Below are positions 55,701 to 63,900 of a stretch of 64,000 nt of DNA, in pieces. Source of the stretch: Anaerolineales bacterium (GTDB taxonomy: Bacteria > Chloroflexota > Anaerolineae > Anaerolineales > E44-bin32). The first letter of the stretch is position 1, and every line of letters begins with the position of its first letter. The translations under genes and the position numbers were made by a program. The stretch spans positions 132,714 to 196,713 of the forward strand of contig JARRPX010000002.1 in the NCBI GenBank assembly GCA_037382465.1, read 5' to 3'. The notes under the pieces are model-generated. The model did no database searches and was not told where the DNA came from. It saw nothing but the letters and a program-made list of their open reading frames with translations.

Positions 55701-56491
55701 ACCCTACTCGCATTCAACAAGTTCTCATGAATCTGGTGGTCAATGCACGTGACGCAATGCCGAAAGGCGGGACGCTGTGGATCAAGTTGTCCAGCCTGCA
55801 GGTCGAAGAAGGTGAAGATCCACCGGCCGTGGGCATGACGCCGGGAAACTGGCTGCGCATTTCCGTTTCCGATACCGGCACCGGCATTCCACAAGAAGTG
55901 CTTCCGCACATATTTGAACCTTTCTTTACGACCAAAGCCACCGGCAAGGGAACCGGATTGGGATTGGCGCAGGTATATGGCATCGTAAAACAACATAATG
56001 GACAGGTAAGTGTGGACACAGAGATCGGTAAGGGCACGAAATTTTACGTCTACTTGCCGCTGTGTACACTTGAAAATAATCTATCCTCGCAGGACGGTGT
56101 GTTTTCATCCATCCCAAAGGGGAAAGGGGAAACCATCCTCCTGGTGGAGGACAACGAAAAGATGCGCGAGGTTGGTCAACAGATACTGGAAGACCTTGGG
56201 TACCATGTTCTTTCTGCATCGAACGGCAGGGAGGCGTTGGAAGTCTTCAAAACCAATGGTGATATTGATCTACTCTTTACCGACGTCGTAATGCCGGAGA
56301 TCGGAGGGGCAGTCTTGCTGGATGAACTGCGTCAATTGGGTTCCAACGTTAAGGCGGTTGCGGTTACGGGCCACATCATCGCCGAAGACCTGGATCATCT
56401 GCGACAAGCCGGAGTGGCTTCCGTGATCCATAAGCCTTACGATGTGGACATCCTGGCCGAAGTGATCCGTGAAGCACTAGATGAGGAATGA
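52730..56491 (+). CDS. Hybrid histidine kinase with LacI-type ligand-binding domain (2)
   Basis: A 1253-residue paralogue of the previous kinase. Order: LacI-type binding domain (~20-305; PTIAFLVDRILG...DDVAVIGYDDV) ending in LSCACEPE; helical/GAF-like region; GAF (~601-765); PAS (~770-870, DTVPEGVILLDNDG); HisKA with H893; ATPase ([29 protein letters not shown]); receiver with D1185 and KPYD. It lacks the first PAS domain found in kinases 1 and 3, which explains its shorter length. No membrane helix. 93 bases separate it from kinase 1. Confidence 0.9.
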   Translation: MPIPNGNLNYTHYPQNVGARPTIAFLVDRILGTSGYQSQVWRGIIEASHNHDLNVICYTGGCLNATMNFDEYEYQRNVIYELIPEKHVDGLIIGAGVIGQYVNFEELSTFCRRYLPLPTVSIGFEVTGVPSLLADDTTGMQEAITHLIKRHDRRKIAFIRGPDGSAEAQRRYQAYLNTLEKYGIPEDSSLVTQGDFYRGSGKEAARILLDERKVDFDALVGANDSMALAAMEVIQAHGIDVPDDVAVIGYDDVIDANISNPPLTTVRQPMYEIGKRAVEFLITILEGGEVPNREMMPTTLVQRLSCACEPEPKSDTSLLEEGFTLSSDDLAAQRDYVVRKVVEAYNPPYSQEDLITRNTTDLVDTLFKALTNQSDPDEFIILLEKILRHGLMHGADSYQWQYAMSSLNQLTASLVKDVESSRRMADLWRRTNMLLGRIGSLSISYTKLQEEHLAEPLRYTNQALLTTYDMSSLMETIWDRFPDIGIHTCVISLFDDPEDCRKKARFMLSYNTEGRIDTADEANQPYPAVDLFPEGFLEVDRRQELVVNSLYFRDKIFGYLVLGMYNLDTEMCETLATQISAAIQGANAFQELKEADEVIRRRSVQVEALNTIISAAATEADLRQLLETALDHTLQAIDLEIGSIWIPPNIVTRGIPEGIVDSITRDILTHEEVQITNPIAIEDWSRESENETLAPISHIMTRQGVGASLVAPIMAENGTFIGGLILSAMQPRSWSKDEIDLVIAVGQQLGTATERLRLLERIREQMRRVQQIIDTVPEGVILLDNDGLILLANPAGERDLELLADKGIGDTLSQLGNRPVGDVLDRDPKNPWCRISCGERFFEAIAKKLEKGTESEGWVLVLRDVTKDRETQKRIHQQERLAAVGQMAGGIAHDFNNMLTTIMLYAQRPLRKHEVNADIKKSLETILKESKHAANLVQQILDFSRRSPIETSPVDLGPFVKETVRVLKRTIPESISLSLETDPEEYIVDCDPTRIQQVLMNLVVNARDAMPKGGTLWIKLSSLQVEEGEDPPAVGMTPGNWLRISVSDTGTGIPQEVLPHIFEPFFTTKATGKGTGLGLAQVYGIVKQHNGQVSVDTEIGKGTKFYVYLPLCTLENNLSSQDGVFSSIPKGKGETILLVEDNEKMREVGQQILEDLGYHVLSASNGREALEVFKTNGDIDLLFTDVVMPEIGGAVLLDELRQLGSNVKAVAVTGHIIAEDLDHLRQAGVASVIHKPYDVDILAEVIREALDEE

Positions 56492-56628
56492 GGCGGGTTC
56501 ACTGATAGAAGTCCTCTAGCCAAGGGACATCGGTCAATCGCCAACAACTGACAATACAACCTCCCTTGCGGAGTATGGCGATTTCTGCTGCATAAGTAAA
56601 GAAATATAAGAATCAAGAGAATGTAACC

Positions 56629-59600
56629 GTGAGTGCATCTCGAAAACGACCCACCATAGGTTTCTTGACGTCTGGCGTAGCTGAGCCGCTTCGTCTGGTG
56701 ATGTGGACATCCGTCGCAGAAGCTGCTCAGGAACAAAACGCAAACGTCATTTGTATCGCAGGGGGTGAATTGGAGAATGCGGGTGAAAATCCATCTCCGT
56801 ACAACGATATTTTCAAAATAGGAAATGACGACATCATCGACGCCCTGGTGATGTGGGGCGCTTCGATCAGCAACTACGTTCCACAAGAAACCTACATCGA
56901 ATTCTGCAAGCAGTTCGATTCGAAACCTATGGTCAACATCGGTCATGAGGTCGCCGGAATACCCACCGTTACGACCGACGATTACATCGGTATGCGCAAC
57001 ATGATCCTTCATCTGGTTCAAGACCACAATTTCCGGCGCATTGCCTTCATTCGAGGTCCGGAAGCGCAGATTGGCGCGGAAGAACGGCTCAAAGCGTATA
57101 AAGACGTCCTGCAAGAGACGGGGATTGAAATCGATCCCAATCTGATTTCACCACCAGGCGTATGGGACGGATACACGGGTGGAAACGCCATCCGCATGTT
57201 CATCGATGAGCGCAGCCAACGCTTCGATGCTGTGGTAGGCGCCAACGACAGCATGTCGCTCGATGCGATATGGACCTTGAAGGAATATGGCCAAGCCGTC
57301 CCGGAGGACGTCGCCGTCGTAGGTTTCGACGATCAAATTACAGCCAAAGCCGCACTGCCGCCTCTCACGACGGTGCATCAACCTTTTCGGGAACAGTGTC
57401 GAAGAGCGGTAAACATGGCACTTCAAATGCTTCAGGGCGTAGAAGTGCCCGAGCGCGTGATCATTCCAACCACGCTCTTCATCCGCGAATCGTGTGGGTG
57501 TTCATCCCCGGCGGTCAAACGCGCAGCTGCAATACACCACCTCGAGAAGGAAGTTACGAGAAAATCGAACACTCAACGCGACAGCACGGTTTTGGAGCTT
57601 GTTGAAATTGCAAATGTTGCTATCGAAGGCTCTGGGGATGAAAACCTGGAAGCACTATTCAATTATTTCCTCACCGAGATCAAGGATGGCGCCACAGGAG
57701 AGTTCCTGCAGTCCCTCGACCGACTCATTAAGGAAACAATCGCAGAAGATGGTGAAATCGGCATCTGGCAAAATGCGGTGTCATCGCTGCGTCGCTATGC
57801 GCGCAGCCAATTCAGCGACGAGTCGACTTTGATGCGTTCGGAAGATCTCTGTGGGCAAGCCCGTGTGCTGATCAGCGAGAAGCTTCAACAAGCCGAACTG
57901 TATCAGAAGATGCTTGCCGAACGACAGTACGTGGAATTTCGTGAAATCACAAAAGCATTGTACTCGGCTTTTGACCTCGATGAGTTGGCGAACGCCCTGT
58001 TTCTCGGATTGCCCCGATTGGGCATAAGAAGCTGCTACATTTCCCTATACGAACGGATCGCGGATCTCGCAGATGGCGAATTTCGAGTCAATAAAGACCT
58101 GTCGCAAATGATCCTGGCGTTCGATGGAAAGGGTCGCGCAAAACCAAAGGAACCAAATACGTTCCCCACGACTGATCTTCTAAACCATGTGAAACTCGCT
58201 TCAAGGAAAAATCGTTTTTCGTTCGTCGTCGAAGCACTGTTTCGCGGAAGGAAGCAATTAGGCACAGCTTTATTCGAAGTCGATCCTCCGGAAGGACGTG
58301 TGTGCGACATCCTCCAGGAACAAATCAGCAGCGCCATTGAGGCGGCTCTGCTGCTTCAGGACCGAGAAAAGGAGGAAGAGGCACTCAGGAATGCCTATTC
58401 AGCGATCGAGAAACAAGTCGTAGAGAGAACCGCAGAATTGCAGCAAGAGATCGTTGAAAGAAAGCAAGCCAAAGAAGCGTTGTCTCGGGAACAGCATCTC
58501 CTGCGTTCTCTCATGGACTACTCTCCGGATTATATTTACTTCAAAGACCTCGACAGTCGGTTTATCAAAATCAACGCGGCGCTCGCGGAAAAATTCGGAT
58601 TGTCCGATCCGGATCAGGCGATTGGAAAGACAGACTTTGATTTTTTCGCCGAGGATCATGCAAAAGTTGCTTTTGAGGACGAAAAGCGAATGATCGAAAC
58701 CGGCGAAACAATTTCGGGAAAGGAAGAGCGGGAAATTTGGCGCGATGGTCGAGAGGCCTGGGTTTCGACGACCAAACTACCGTTACTCGACAAAGATGGC
58801 AATATGGCCGGTACTTTGGGCATCTCAAGAGACATCGACAAGCGTAAAGAAGCAGAAAGAGAAATTACACGCCGTGCAACCCACTTTGAGGCGTTGAATA
58901 CGATCATCGCCGCTGCTAATGCGGCAACCGACCTTCCCCAGCTTCTTAAAATCGCCTTGGAACATGCACTTCACGCCCTCGGCCTAGAAACCGGAAGTAT
59001 CTGGATCCATCCATATGTGGCAATGCAGGGAATGTCTTCCGACACACAGGAGCGTATCACCGAAGCCATGCGGGCCAGCCGCGAATTGGAGATTCCTGGG
59101 ACTCTGGTTGTCGAAGACTGGCAAGCGGCGGCCAAGTCGGGGAATCCACCTTTACCCTTCCCCGATCTTCTGATCCAGCATGGTATGCGTTCCTCACTGA
59201 CCGTACCGATTGTGGCCGAGGAAAACCGTCGGATCGGGGGCATCAGTCTCACCGCCCAGAGTCCGCGTACGTGGTCGGAAGAGGAGATCGCGTTGGCCGA
59301 AGCCGTCGGAAAGCAATTGGGTACAACAGCACAGCGGCTGCGGCTTTTGGAACGGATCCAAGAACAGGTGCGTCAGGTTCAACAAATCATCGACACTGTA
59401 CCGGAAGGTGTCCTGCTTCTCGACCAGAACGGTCACGTGATACTTGCCAATCCTGCGGGAAAGAATGACTTAGGCACATTGGCCAATGCGCAGTTGGGCG
59501 ATACGCTGACACATCTCGGGGATGTATCGATACAGCAAATTTTCGACGCGCCCAGTCAAGACCCCTGGCAACAGATTGGAATAGGGAATCAAATTTTCGA

Positions 59601-60831
59601 AGTCATCGCACGCCCGTTGGATACCGGAGTCCAATCCGAAGGATGGGTTCTAGTCATTCGAGACGTTACCCAGGAGCGTGAAACTCAGAGACGAGTCTAC
59701 CTGCAAGAACGCCTTGCTGCGGTGGGTCAAATGGCTGCGGGAATTGCACACGACTTCAACAACATCCTGGTTCCCGTCACACTGTATAGTGAAATGCTGC
59801 TGGAAGAGCCCACGCTGCGGGCAGAAGCACAGGAATGGGTAAAAACCATTCTTAACCTCTCACAACGAGCCTCTTCTGTAACGCAGCAGTTCCTGGATTT
59901 CAGCCGTAAAGGAGTCATGTCTCCCGTGGAAATCAGCCTGCGTGACTTCTTTGAGGATTTCATCACCCTCATCAACCGAATGCTTCCTGAAAATATACAC
60001 GTCGTTCACAAACCTTGCGAGGAACAGATCGTGATTCGTGCGGACCCCGGTCGACTTCAACAAGTACTGATCAATCTGGCGATCAACGCCAGAGATGCCA
60101 TGCGTGATGGCGGAAAGTTGATTTTCGAGATTTCGACGCTGACCGTTCAACCAAACAGGAGACCCCCCTATCGCGACATGAATCCCGGAGCCTGGCTGCG
60201 CCTGCGAATCATCGACAACGGAATTGGCATCCCATCCGATGTCCTGCCGCATATCTTCGAGCCCTTCTTTACGACCAAACCCGTCGGCCAGGGCACCGGG
60301 CTTGGCCTCTCGCAAGTGTACGGCATCATAAAACAGCACGACGGATATATCGACGTAGAAAGCAGCCTGGGCACAGGAACGATTTTCACAATCTACCTGC
60401 CCGTTTTGAACACACAGGCTTCCCTCATTCTCGATTCCGACGATTTCGATGCACTGGAAGGAAATCTAGAAACACTTCTGCTGGTCGAAGATGAATCTGA
60501 AGTACGCGATGCACTGAGCCGCGTTTTGGAGTCGTTGAATTATCGAGTAATCACGGCTTCGGATGGAAACGAGGCGCTTCGCCACTTTGATAACAATTGC
60601 GAAAAAGTGGACCTCGTGCTGAGCGATGTCATAATGCCGGGACTGAGTGGACCCACGCTTTTCCGCACCTTGAATGAAAAACAACCTGGAATCAAAATGC
60701 TGCTGATCACCGGCTATCCGTTGGATGAAGGAACACGAAAGCTGCTTGAGAGCAATTTCGTTTCGTGGGTACAAAAACCTGTCGATAAGAAAACGCTCGC
60801 CGACTCGATCCAAAAAATCATCAACGCCTGA
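56629..60831 (+). CDS. Hybrid histidine kinase with LacI-type ligand-binding domain (3)
   Basis: A 1400-residue paralogue starting at GTG. Order: LacI-type binding domain (~8-295; RPTIGFLTSGVAEPLRLVMW...[11 protein letters not shown]) ending in ESCGCSSP; helical/GAF-like region; coiled coil and PAS (~621-745); GAF (~748-910); PAS (~918-1015); HisKA with H1041 ([13 protein letters not shown]); ATPase (NLAINARDAM); receiver with D1333 (LVLSDVIMPGLSG). The kinase core and receiver are more divergent than in kinases 1 and 2, while the binding domain is closest to kinase 1. 137 bases lie between it and kinase 2. Confidence 0.9.
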   Translation: MSASRKRPTIGFLTSGVAEPLRLVMWTSVAEAAQEQNANVICIAGGELENAGENPSPYNDIFKIGNDDIIDALVMWGASISNYVPQETYIEFCKQFDSKPMVNIGHEVAGIPTVTTDDYIGMRNMILHLVQDHNFRRIAFIRGPEAQIGAEERLKAYKDVLQETGIEIDPNLISPPGVWDGYTGGNAIRMFIDERSQRFDAVVGANDSMSLDAIWTLKEYGQAVPEDVAVVGFDDQITAKAALPPLTTVHQPFREQCRRAVNMALQMLQGVEVPERVIIPTTLFIRESCGCSSPAVKRAAAIHHLEKEVTRKSNTQRDSTVLELVEIANVAIEGSGDENLEALFNYFLTEIKDGATGEFLQSLDRLIKETIAEDGEIGIWQNAVSSLRRYARSQFSDESTLMRSEDLCGQARVLISEKLQQAELYQKMLAERQYVEFREITKALYSAFDLDELANALFLGLPRLGIRSCYISLYERIADLADGEFRVNKDLSQMILAFDGKGRAKPKEPNTFPTTDLLNHVKLASRKNRFSFVVEALFRGRKQLGTALFEVDPPEGRVCDILQEQISSAIEAALLLQDREKEEEALRNAYSAIEKQVVERTAELQQEIVERKQAKEALSREQHLLRSLMDYSPDYIYFKDLDSRFIKINAALAEKFGLSDPDQAIGKTDFDFFAEDHAKVAFEDEKRMIETGETISGKEEREIWRDGREAWVSTTKLPLLDKDGNMAGTLGISRDIDKRKEAEREITRRATHFEALNTIIAAANAATDLPQLLKIALEHALHALGLETGSIWIHPYVAMQGMSSDTQERITEAMRASRELEIPGTLVVEDWQAAAKSGNPPLPFPDLLIQHGMRSSLTVPIVAEENRRIGGISLTAQSPRTWSEEEIALAEAVGKQLGTTAQRLRLLERIQEQVRQVQQIIDTVPEGVLLLDQNGHVILANPAGKNDLGTLANAQLGDTLTHLGDVSIQQIFDAPSQDPWQQIGIGNQIFEVIARPLDTGVQSEGWVLVIRDVTQERETQRRVYLQERLAAVGQMAAGIAHDFNNILVPVTLYSEMLLEEPTLRAEAQEWVKTILNLSQRASSVTQQFLDFSRKGVMSPVEISLRDFFEDFITLINRMLPENIHVVHKPCEEQIVIRADPGRLQQVLINLAINARDAMRDGGKLIFEISTLTVQPNRRPPYRDMNPGAWLRLRIIDNGIGIPSDVLPHIFEPFFTTKPVGQGTGLGLSQVYGIIKQHDGYIDVESSLGTGTIFTIYLPVLNTQASLILDSDDFDALEGNLETLLLVEDESEVRDALSRVLESLNYRVITASDGNEALRHFDNNCEKVDLVLSDVIMPGLSGPTLFRTLNEKQPGIKMLLITGYPLDEGTRKLLESNFVSWVQKPVDKKTLADSIQKIINA

Positions 60832-61075
60832 TCCCGGTATGATCGTTCCTCGCTAGCCGCGATGTTGCCGGTTTAAATTCGATGCCCTCTTACGGCGAAA
60901 TCCGAAATGAAGATCCGATTTCAAACAGGGTTCCATCGCTCGTTTCGCTAATACGTCGCCTCCCACGATTGGATAGACTGTAAGGTAATTGAAAGTCGAA
61001 ACAGGGTCGAACATTTGATACGATGATAAGAACTCATGTGCGATTTTCGCCCTGTAGATAATGGAGGGTAATACT

Positions 61076-62107
61076 ATGGGTGAACGCCAGGACCAACCTC
61101 CACGCGTATTGGTGGTCGATGACGAATTGACATTTAGTACTGCGATCGCCGATACACTTCAGAGCCTCGGCGAGGGATACGTTGTCGACACAGCCGACAA
61201 CGGTTCCATTGCCTGGAATAAAATCCAGAAGGTCGTTTATGAATTGGTGATTACCGACCTCCGTATGCCACAGGTTGATGGCCTCGAGTTGATGGAAAAA
61301 ATTCGTTCTAACGGCATCAATACCCGCATGATTCTCATGACCGCATACGGCTCTGAAGATGTAAAAGCCAAAGCCAAACAGCTAAACGTTGCCCGCTATA
61401 TGGCGAAACCGATCGACATCGATGATTTGATCGACGCCACTCGGGAAGTACTCAGCTCGAGCAGAGAAGCCCGTGAACCCATTGGGGGTGACGTCCGGGG
61501 AAAAATCCAAAATATCACCCTCAAATTGGATGCTCTTCGGCAAGAGATATCCGCACACTGTATTATCCTATCGAACGCAGAGGGACAACCAATAACCTAT
61601 TCGGGGTACGTAGAAGAATTCGATGTCCCCATCACTACGGCACTTATCGGCGCAGGACACGCATCGTTTTTCGAGCTGGCTCGCAACATGTCGGAAGATT
61701 GTGTTTTTAACCTGATGTACAACGAAGGCTCGAAGTGGAACACATTCTCAACAAGTTTGTGCAAGGATTTATTCCTGGTCATTGTATTTGAGCGCGATCG
61801 TGCACAAACACCAATCGGAATGGTGTGGTTCAGCGCAAAACGAACGATTGCAGAATTACTCGACATCATGATGGGCCTGGATATCTCAGAAGATCAAACG
61901 GAAATCCTTGCCCAACTTCGGAATTCGATATCCGATGAGTTGGAAGAGATGTTATCAAAGGACTGCCAGGATTCACCATCCGATGAGATGGAAGTAAAAA
62001 AGTCACACACAACGATATCGTTTGAGGAAGCAATGAAGAACGGTATCGTCCCCACAAGTTTCACCGGGGAGGATGGCAAAGAAGAATCGAAAAGGAAAGT
62101 AGCCTGA
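61076..62107 (+). CDS. Response regulator with roadblock/LC7 domain
   Basis: A 343-residue protein with the same plan as the first cluster gene: receiver (VLVVDDELTFSTA; phospho-Asp in LVITDLRMPQVDG; Lys in YMAKPID), roadblock/LC7 domain (~160-265; HCIILSNAEGQPITYSG...DLFLVIVFERD) and a C-terminal motif SFEEAMKNGIVPTSF. The ATG at 61076 has GGAGGG 7 bases upstream; an ATG at 61061 would overlap that site. The 244-base gap before it contains no convincing gene; a TTGAAA at 60989 could belong to a weak promoter. Confidence 0.87.
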   Translation: MGERQDQPPRVLVVDDELTFSTAIADTLQSLGEGYVVDTADNGSIAWNKIQKVVYELVITDLRMPQVDGLELMEKIRSNGINTRMILMTAYGSEDVKAKAKQLNVARYMAKPIDIDDLIDATREVLSSSREAREPIGGDVRGKIQNITLKLDALRQEISAHCIILSNAEGQPITYSGYVEEFDVPITTALIGAGHASFFELARNMSEDCVFNLMYNEGSKWNTFSTSLCKDLFLVIVFERDRAQTPIGMVWFSAKRTIAELLDIMMGLDISEDQTEILAQLRNSISDELEEMLSKDCQDSPSDEMEVKKSHTTISFEEAMKNGIVPTSFTGEDGKEESKRKVA

Positions 62108-62152
62108 CCATAAAAACGGCAGGGATCACTTATCAGCTTACCCATGCATAAG

Positions 62153-62179
62153 AATCGAGAGCGGATACCGCTCTCGATT
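62153..62179. terminator. Terminator at the end of the signalling cluster
   Basis: A perfect 12-bp stem AATCGAGAGCGG (62153-62164) and CCGCTCTCGATT (62168-62179) with a 3-base loop, followed by TTCG on the plus strand. It lies between the convergent receiver-roadblock and GNAT genes and can serve both. Confidence 0.85.
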
Positions 62180-62218
62180 TTCGTAATCTCTCTCGTGCAG
62201 ACCAACTTGCGCAGTGTA

Positions 62219-62680
62219 TCACGAACCCTGTTGGGTCGTGCGAAATGAATAGCGAAACAGGTTTGTGTTCCACTTCACGAAGCCCAGCTTGGAATACAAT
62301 CGGATGGCCGCAACGCGGTCAGGATTGGAGGTGAGATCGACGGACTTTGTTCCCGCCTCCTTTGCGAGTCCCAACGCATGCCGCAAGAGCAGTTCCGCTA
62401 TTCCCTGTCTGCGCACATCGTGATCGACAACCAGGTCTTCGATGCGCGCCACCTTCCTTGTGGGAATGCGATAGAGGACCAGGGTCAAAACGCCAACGAT
62501 ACTCCGGGTAGTTCGAGAATCATCGATCGCCAGAAGTACTTTCGTTGCTTCCGCCTCGATGATGGCTTGAAGTTCATCACGAGCAGGCACTTCGGACGTT
62601 GTGGTAAGCTGCGGAATGAGAGAACGGAAAGCTGCACAAAGCTCGTCGCTTGCCTGCTTCGCCTCTACGATTTCTATCAT
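62219..62680 (-). CDS. GNAT family N-acetyltransferase
   Basis: A 153-residue acetyltransferase. The acetyl-CoA motif is VDHDVRRQGIAELLLRHAL (RRQGIA), followed by VDLTSNPDRVAAIRLYSKLGF, which is typical of GNAT enzymes that have the 'RxxxxxLYxxxGF' ending. Substrate unknown. Its ATG overlaps the stop of the upstream MaoC-like gene (ATGA), so they are coupled. Confidence 0.88.
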   Translation of the reverse strand: MIEIVEAKQASDELCAAFRSLIPQLTTTSEVPARDELQAIIEAEATKVLLAIDDSRTTRSIVGVLTLVLYRIPTRKVARIEDLVVDHDVRRQGIAELLLRHALGLAKEAGTKSVDLTSNPDRVAAIRLYSKLGFVKWNTNLFRYSFRTTQQGS

Positions 62681-63162
62681 TCAAGAATGCTCTCCTGCTT
62701 ACTCATCACCAGTAAGGCCCATTTACCTTGCTGCACGACGCGATTTGCCTGGTTCAACAGATCCACTTTGAAATAGACCAACCCTCCTCCCAACTGACGC
62801 ACGAATTTGGTGTCGGTCACTTTGGCGCGCATCGAAATGGTATCCCCGAGGTAGATCGGCAATCGGAATTTCCAGTCTTCGATTTCACGAAATGCCAGCA
62901 CCGTTCCCTCGATGAATCCCGTGCGGGTGGCGAGGGACACGGCGATGGATAGTCCGAGTAATCCATGCGCCACCCGCTGACCGAGCGGATGCTGCGAGGC
63001 GAAAATCGCATCCGTATGTATTCTCGTCCAATCCCCGGTCACACTCGCAAATCCCACCACGTCTGCTTCTGTGACCGTTCGAGCTACACTTTGAATTTCC
63101 TGACCTATTTCAAATTCATCGAAATACAAACCTCTTTGATACGGATGTATTAATTCAACCAT
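62677..63162 (-). CDS. MaoC-like dehydratase (hot-dog fold)
   Basis: A 161-residue protein with a MaoC-type hot-dog fold: YFDEFEIGQEIQSVARTVTEADVVGFASVTGDWTRIHTD, followed by AHGLLGLSIAVSLATRTGF. The Asp and His of the hydratase motif (D-x4-H in DWTRIH) are present, so (R)-specific enoyl-CoA hydratase activity is plausible. The ATG at 63162 follows an AAAGG site; a frame to 63249 adds residues without homology. Confidence 0.88.
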   Translation of the reverse strand: MVELIHPYQRGLYFDEFEIGQEIQSVARTVTEADVVGFASVTGDWTRIHTDAIFASQHPLGQRVAHGLLGLSIAVSLATRTGFIEGTVLAFREIEDWKFRLPIYLGDTISMRAKVTDTKFVRQLGGGLVYFKVDLLNQANRVVQQGKWALLVMSKQESILE

Positions 63163-63462
63163 GTCATTCTTTACCTTTCTCGGCGAATTTGGCGTCGTCA
63201 AACCCAATATATAACCTGTAAACACCGAAATCGACCGCGAGTACCGCATTACACCGATCTGATCGGTTTAACCCCGATTTCGTCCAAACGTCTTCTGGAA
63301 ATATGATCAGTGTAAAATTGCCAGGGGGTGCCGCCGGCAAATACGGTAATCGATCACGAATTGAGGGTGAAGAACCACTTCGGGGGTTCCTGAGAAGGAC
63401 CGGTACGCCTGTGGCATCTTTCCGCCAACGCAGCGGCCATAGCCTCACGGCAGTTCGTTGCC
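63163..63462. other. Non-coding gap of 300 bases
   Basis: Nothing convincing is seen between the MaoC-like and PaaI-like genes. Short open frames exist on both strands but show no domain, ribosome-binding site or plausible composition. A weak GAACC/GGTTC hairpin near 63373-63391 could end the PaaI-like gene. Confidence 0.5.
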
Positions 63463-63900
63463 TTAAGCGACGATCCAATGGGTCGCACGCGCACGTGCCA
63501 GCAGACTCCCCTCAAGATCACGAACCCGCGCCGTAAAATACAGCTTCTTTTCATCTGCTTCGACGAATTGCGCTTCGATGGTGATATGACCCATCGCAGG
63601 TGAAACGGATCGATTGTAGGTAATTTCTAAACTGCGTGTGACGTTTGGTGGGGCAACCAGCATACTCAGCGGGCCGAGCGTGTTGTCGATGGCAGCCGCC
63701 AGCATACCTCCCTGCATCGTGCCGTAAGGATTGCAGTAGCGTTCGAGAACCGGGAAACAGGTTACCAGGCAGCCTTCTGTAGCATCGAAATGCACGAATT
63801 CACCCTGCATGTCTACAAATACAGGCGGTGGAATCTGATAGTTTTCAAACTTATCGCCAAGTCTGGATTTCAGCAGTTCCAACAATGATGAAGAGACCAT
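63463..63900 (-). CDS. PaaI-type hot-dog thioesterase
   Basis: A 145-residue thioesterase-like protein. NPYGTMQGGMLAAAIDNTLGPLS matches the PaaI active-site region (the usual HGG is QGG here, with Asp in AAAIDNT), and LEITYNRSVSPAMGHITIEAQFVE matches the following strands. Members hydrolyse acyl- or aryl-CoA. The 100 bases from 63901 to the window end hold no recognised feature. Replacement of the usual His by Gln in the HGG-like motif leaves the activity uncertain. Confidence 0.85.
   Translation of the reverse strand: MVSSSLLELLKSRLGDKFENYQIPPPVFVDMQGEFVHFDATEGCLVTCFPVLERYCNPYGTMQGGMLAAAIDNTLGPLSMLVAPPNVTRSLEITYNRSVSPAMGHITIEAQFVEADEKKLYFTARVRDLEGSLLARARATHWIVA

Noticed and set aside
56521-56568. 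CAAGGGA/TCCCTTG inverted repeat between hybrid kinases 2 and 3
   Set aside because: The 7-base arms are 34 bases apart and no T-run follows, so neither a terminator nor an operator is supported.
63164-63478. Open frame of 104 codons on the minus strand
   Set aside because: Arg-rich, no domain, starts inside the PaaI-like gene, and has no ribosome-binding site.
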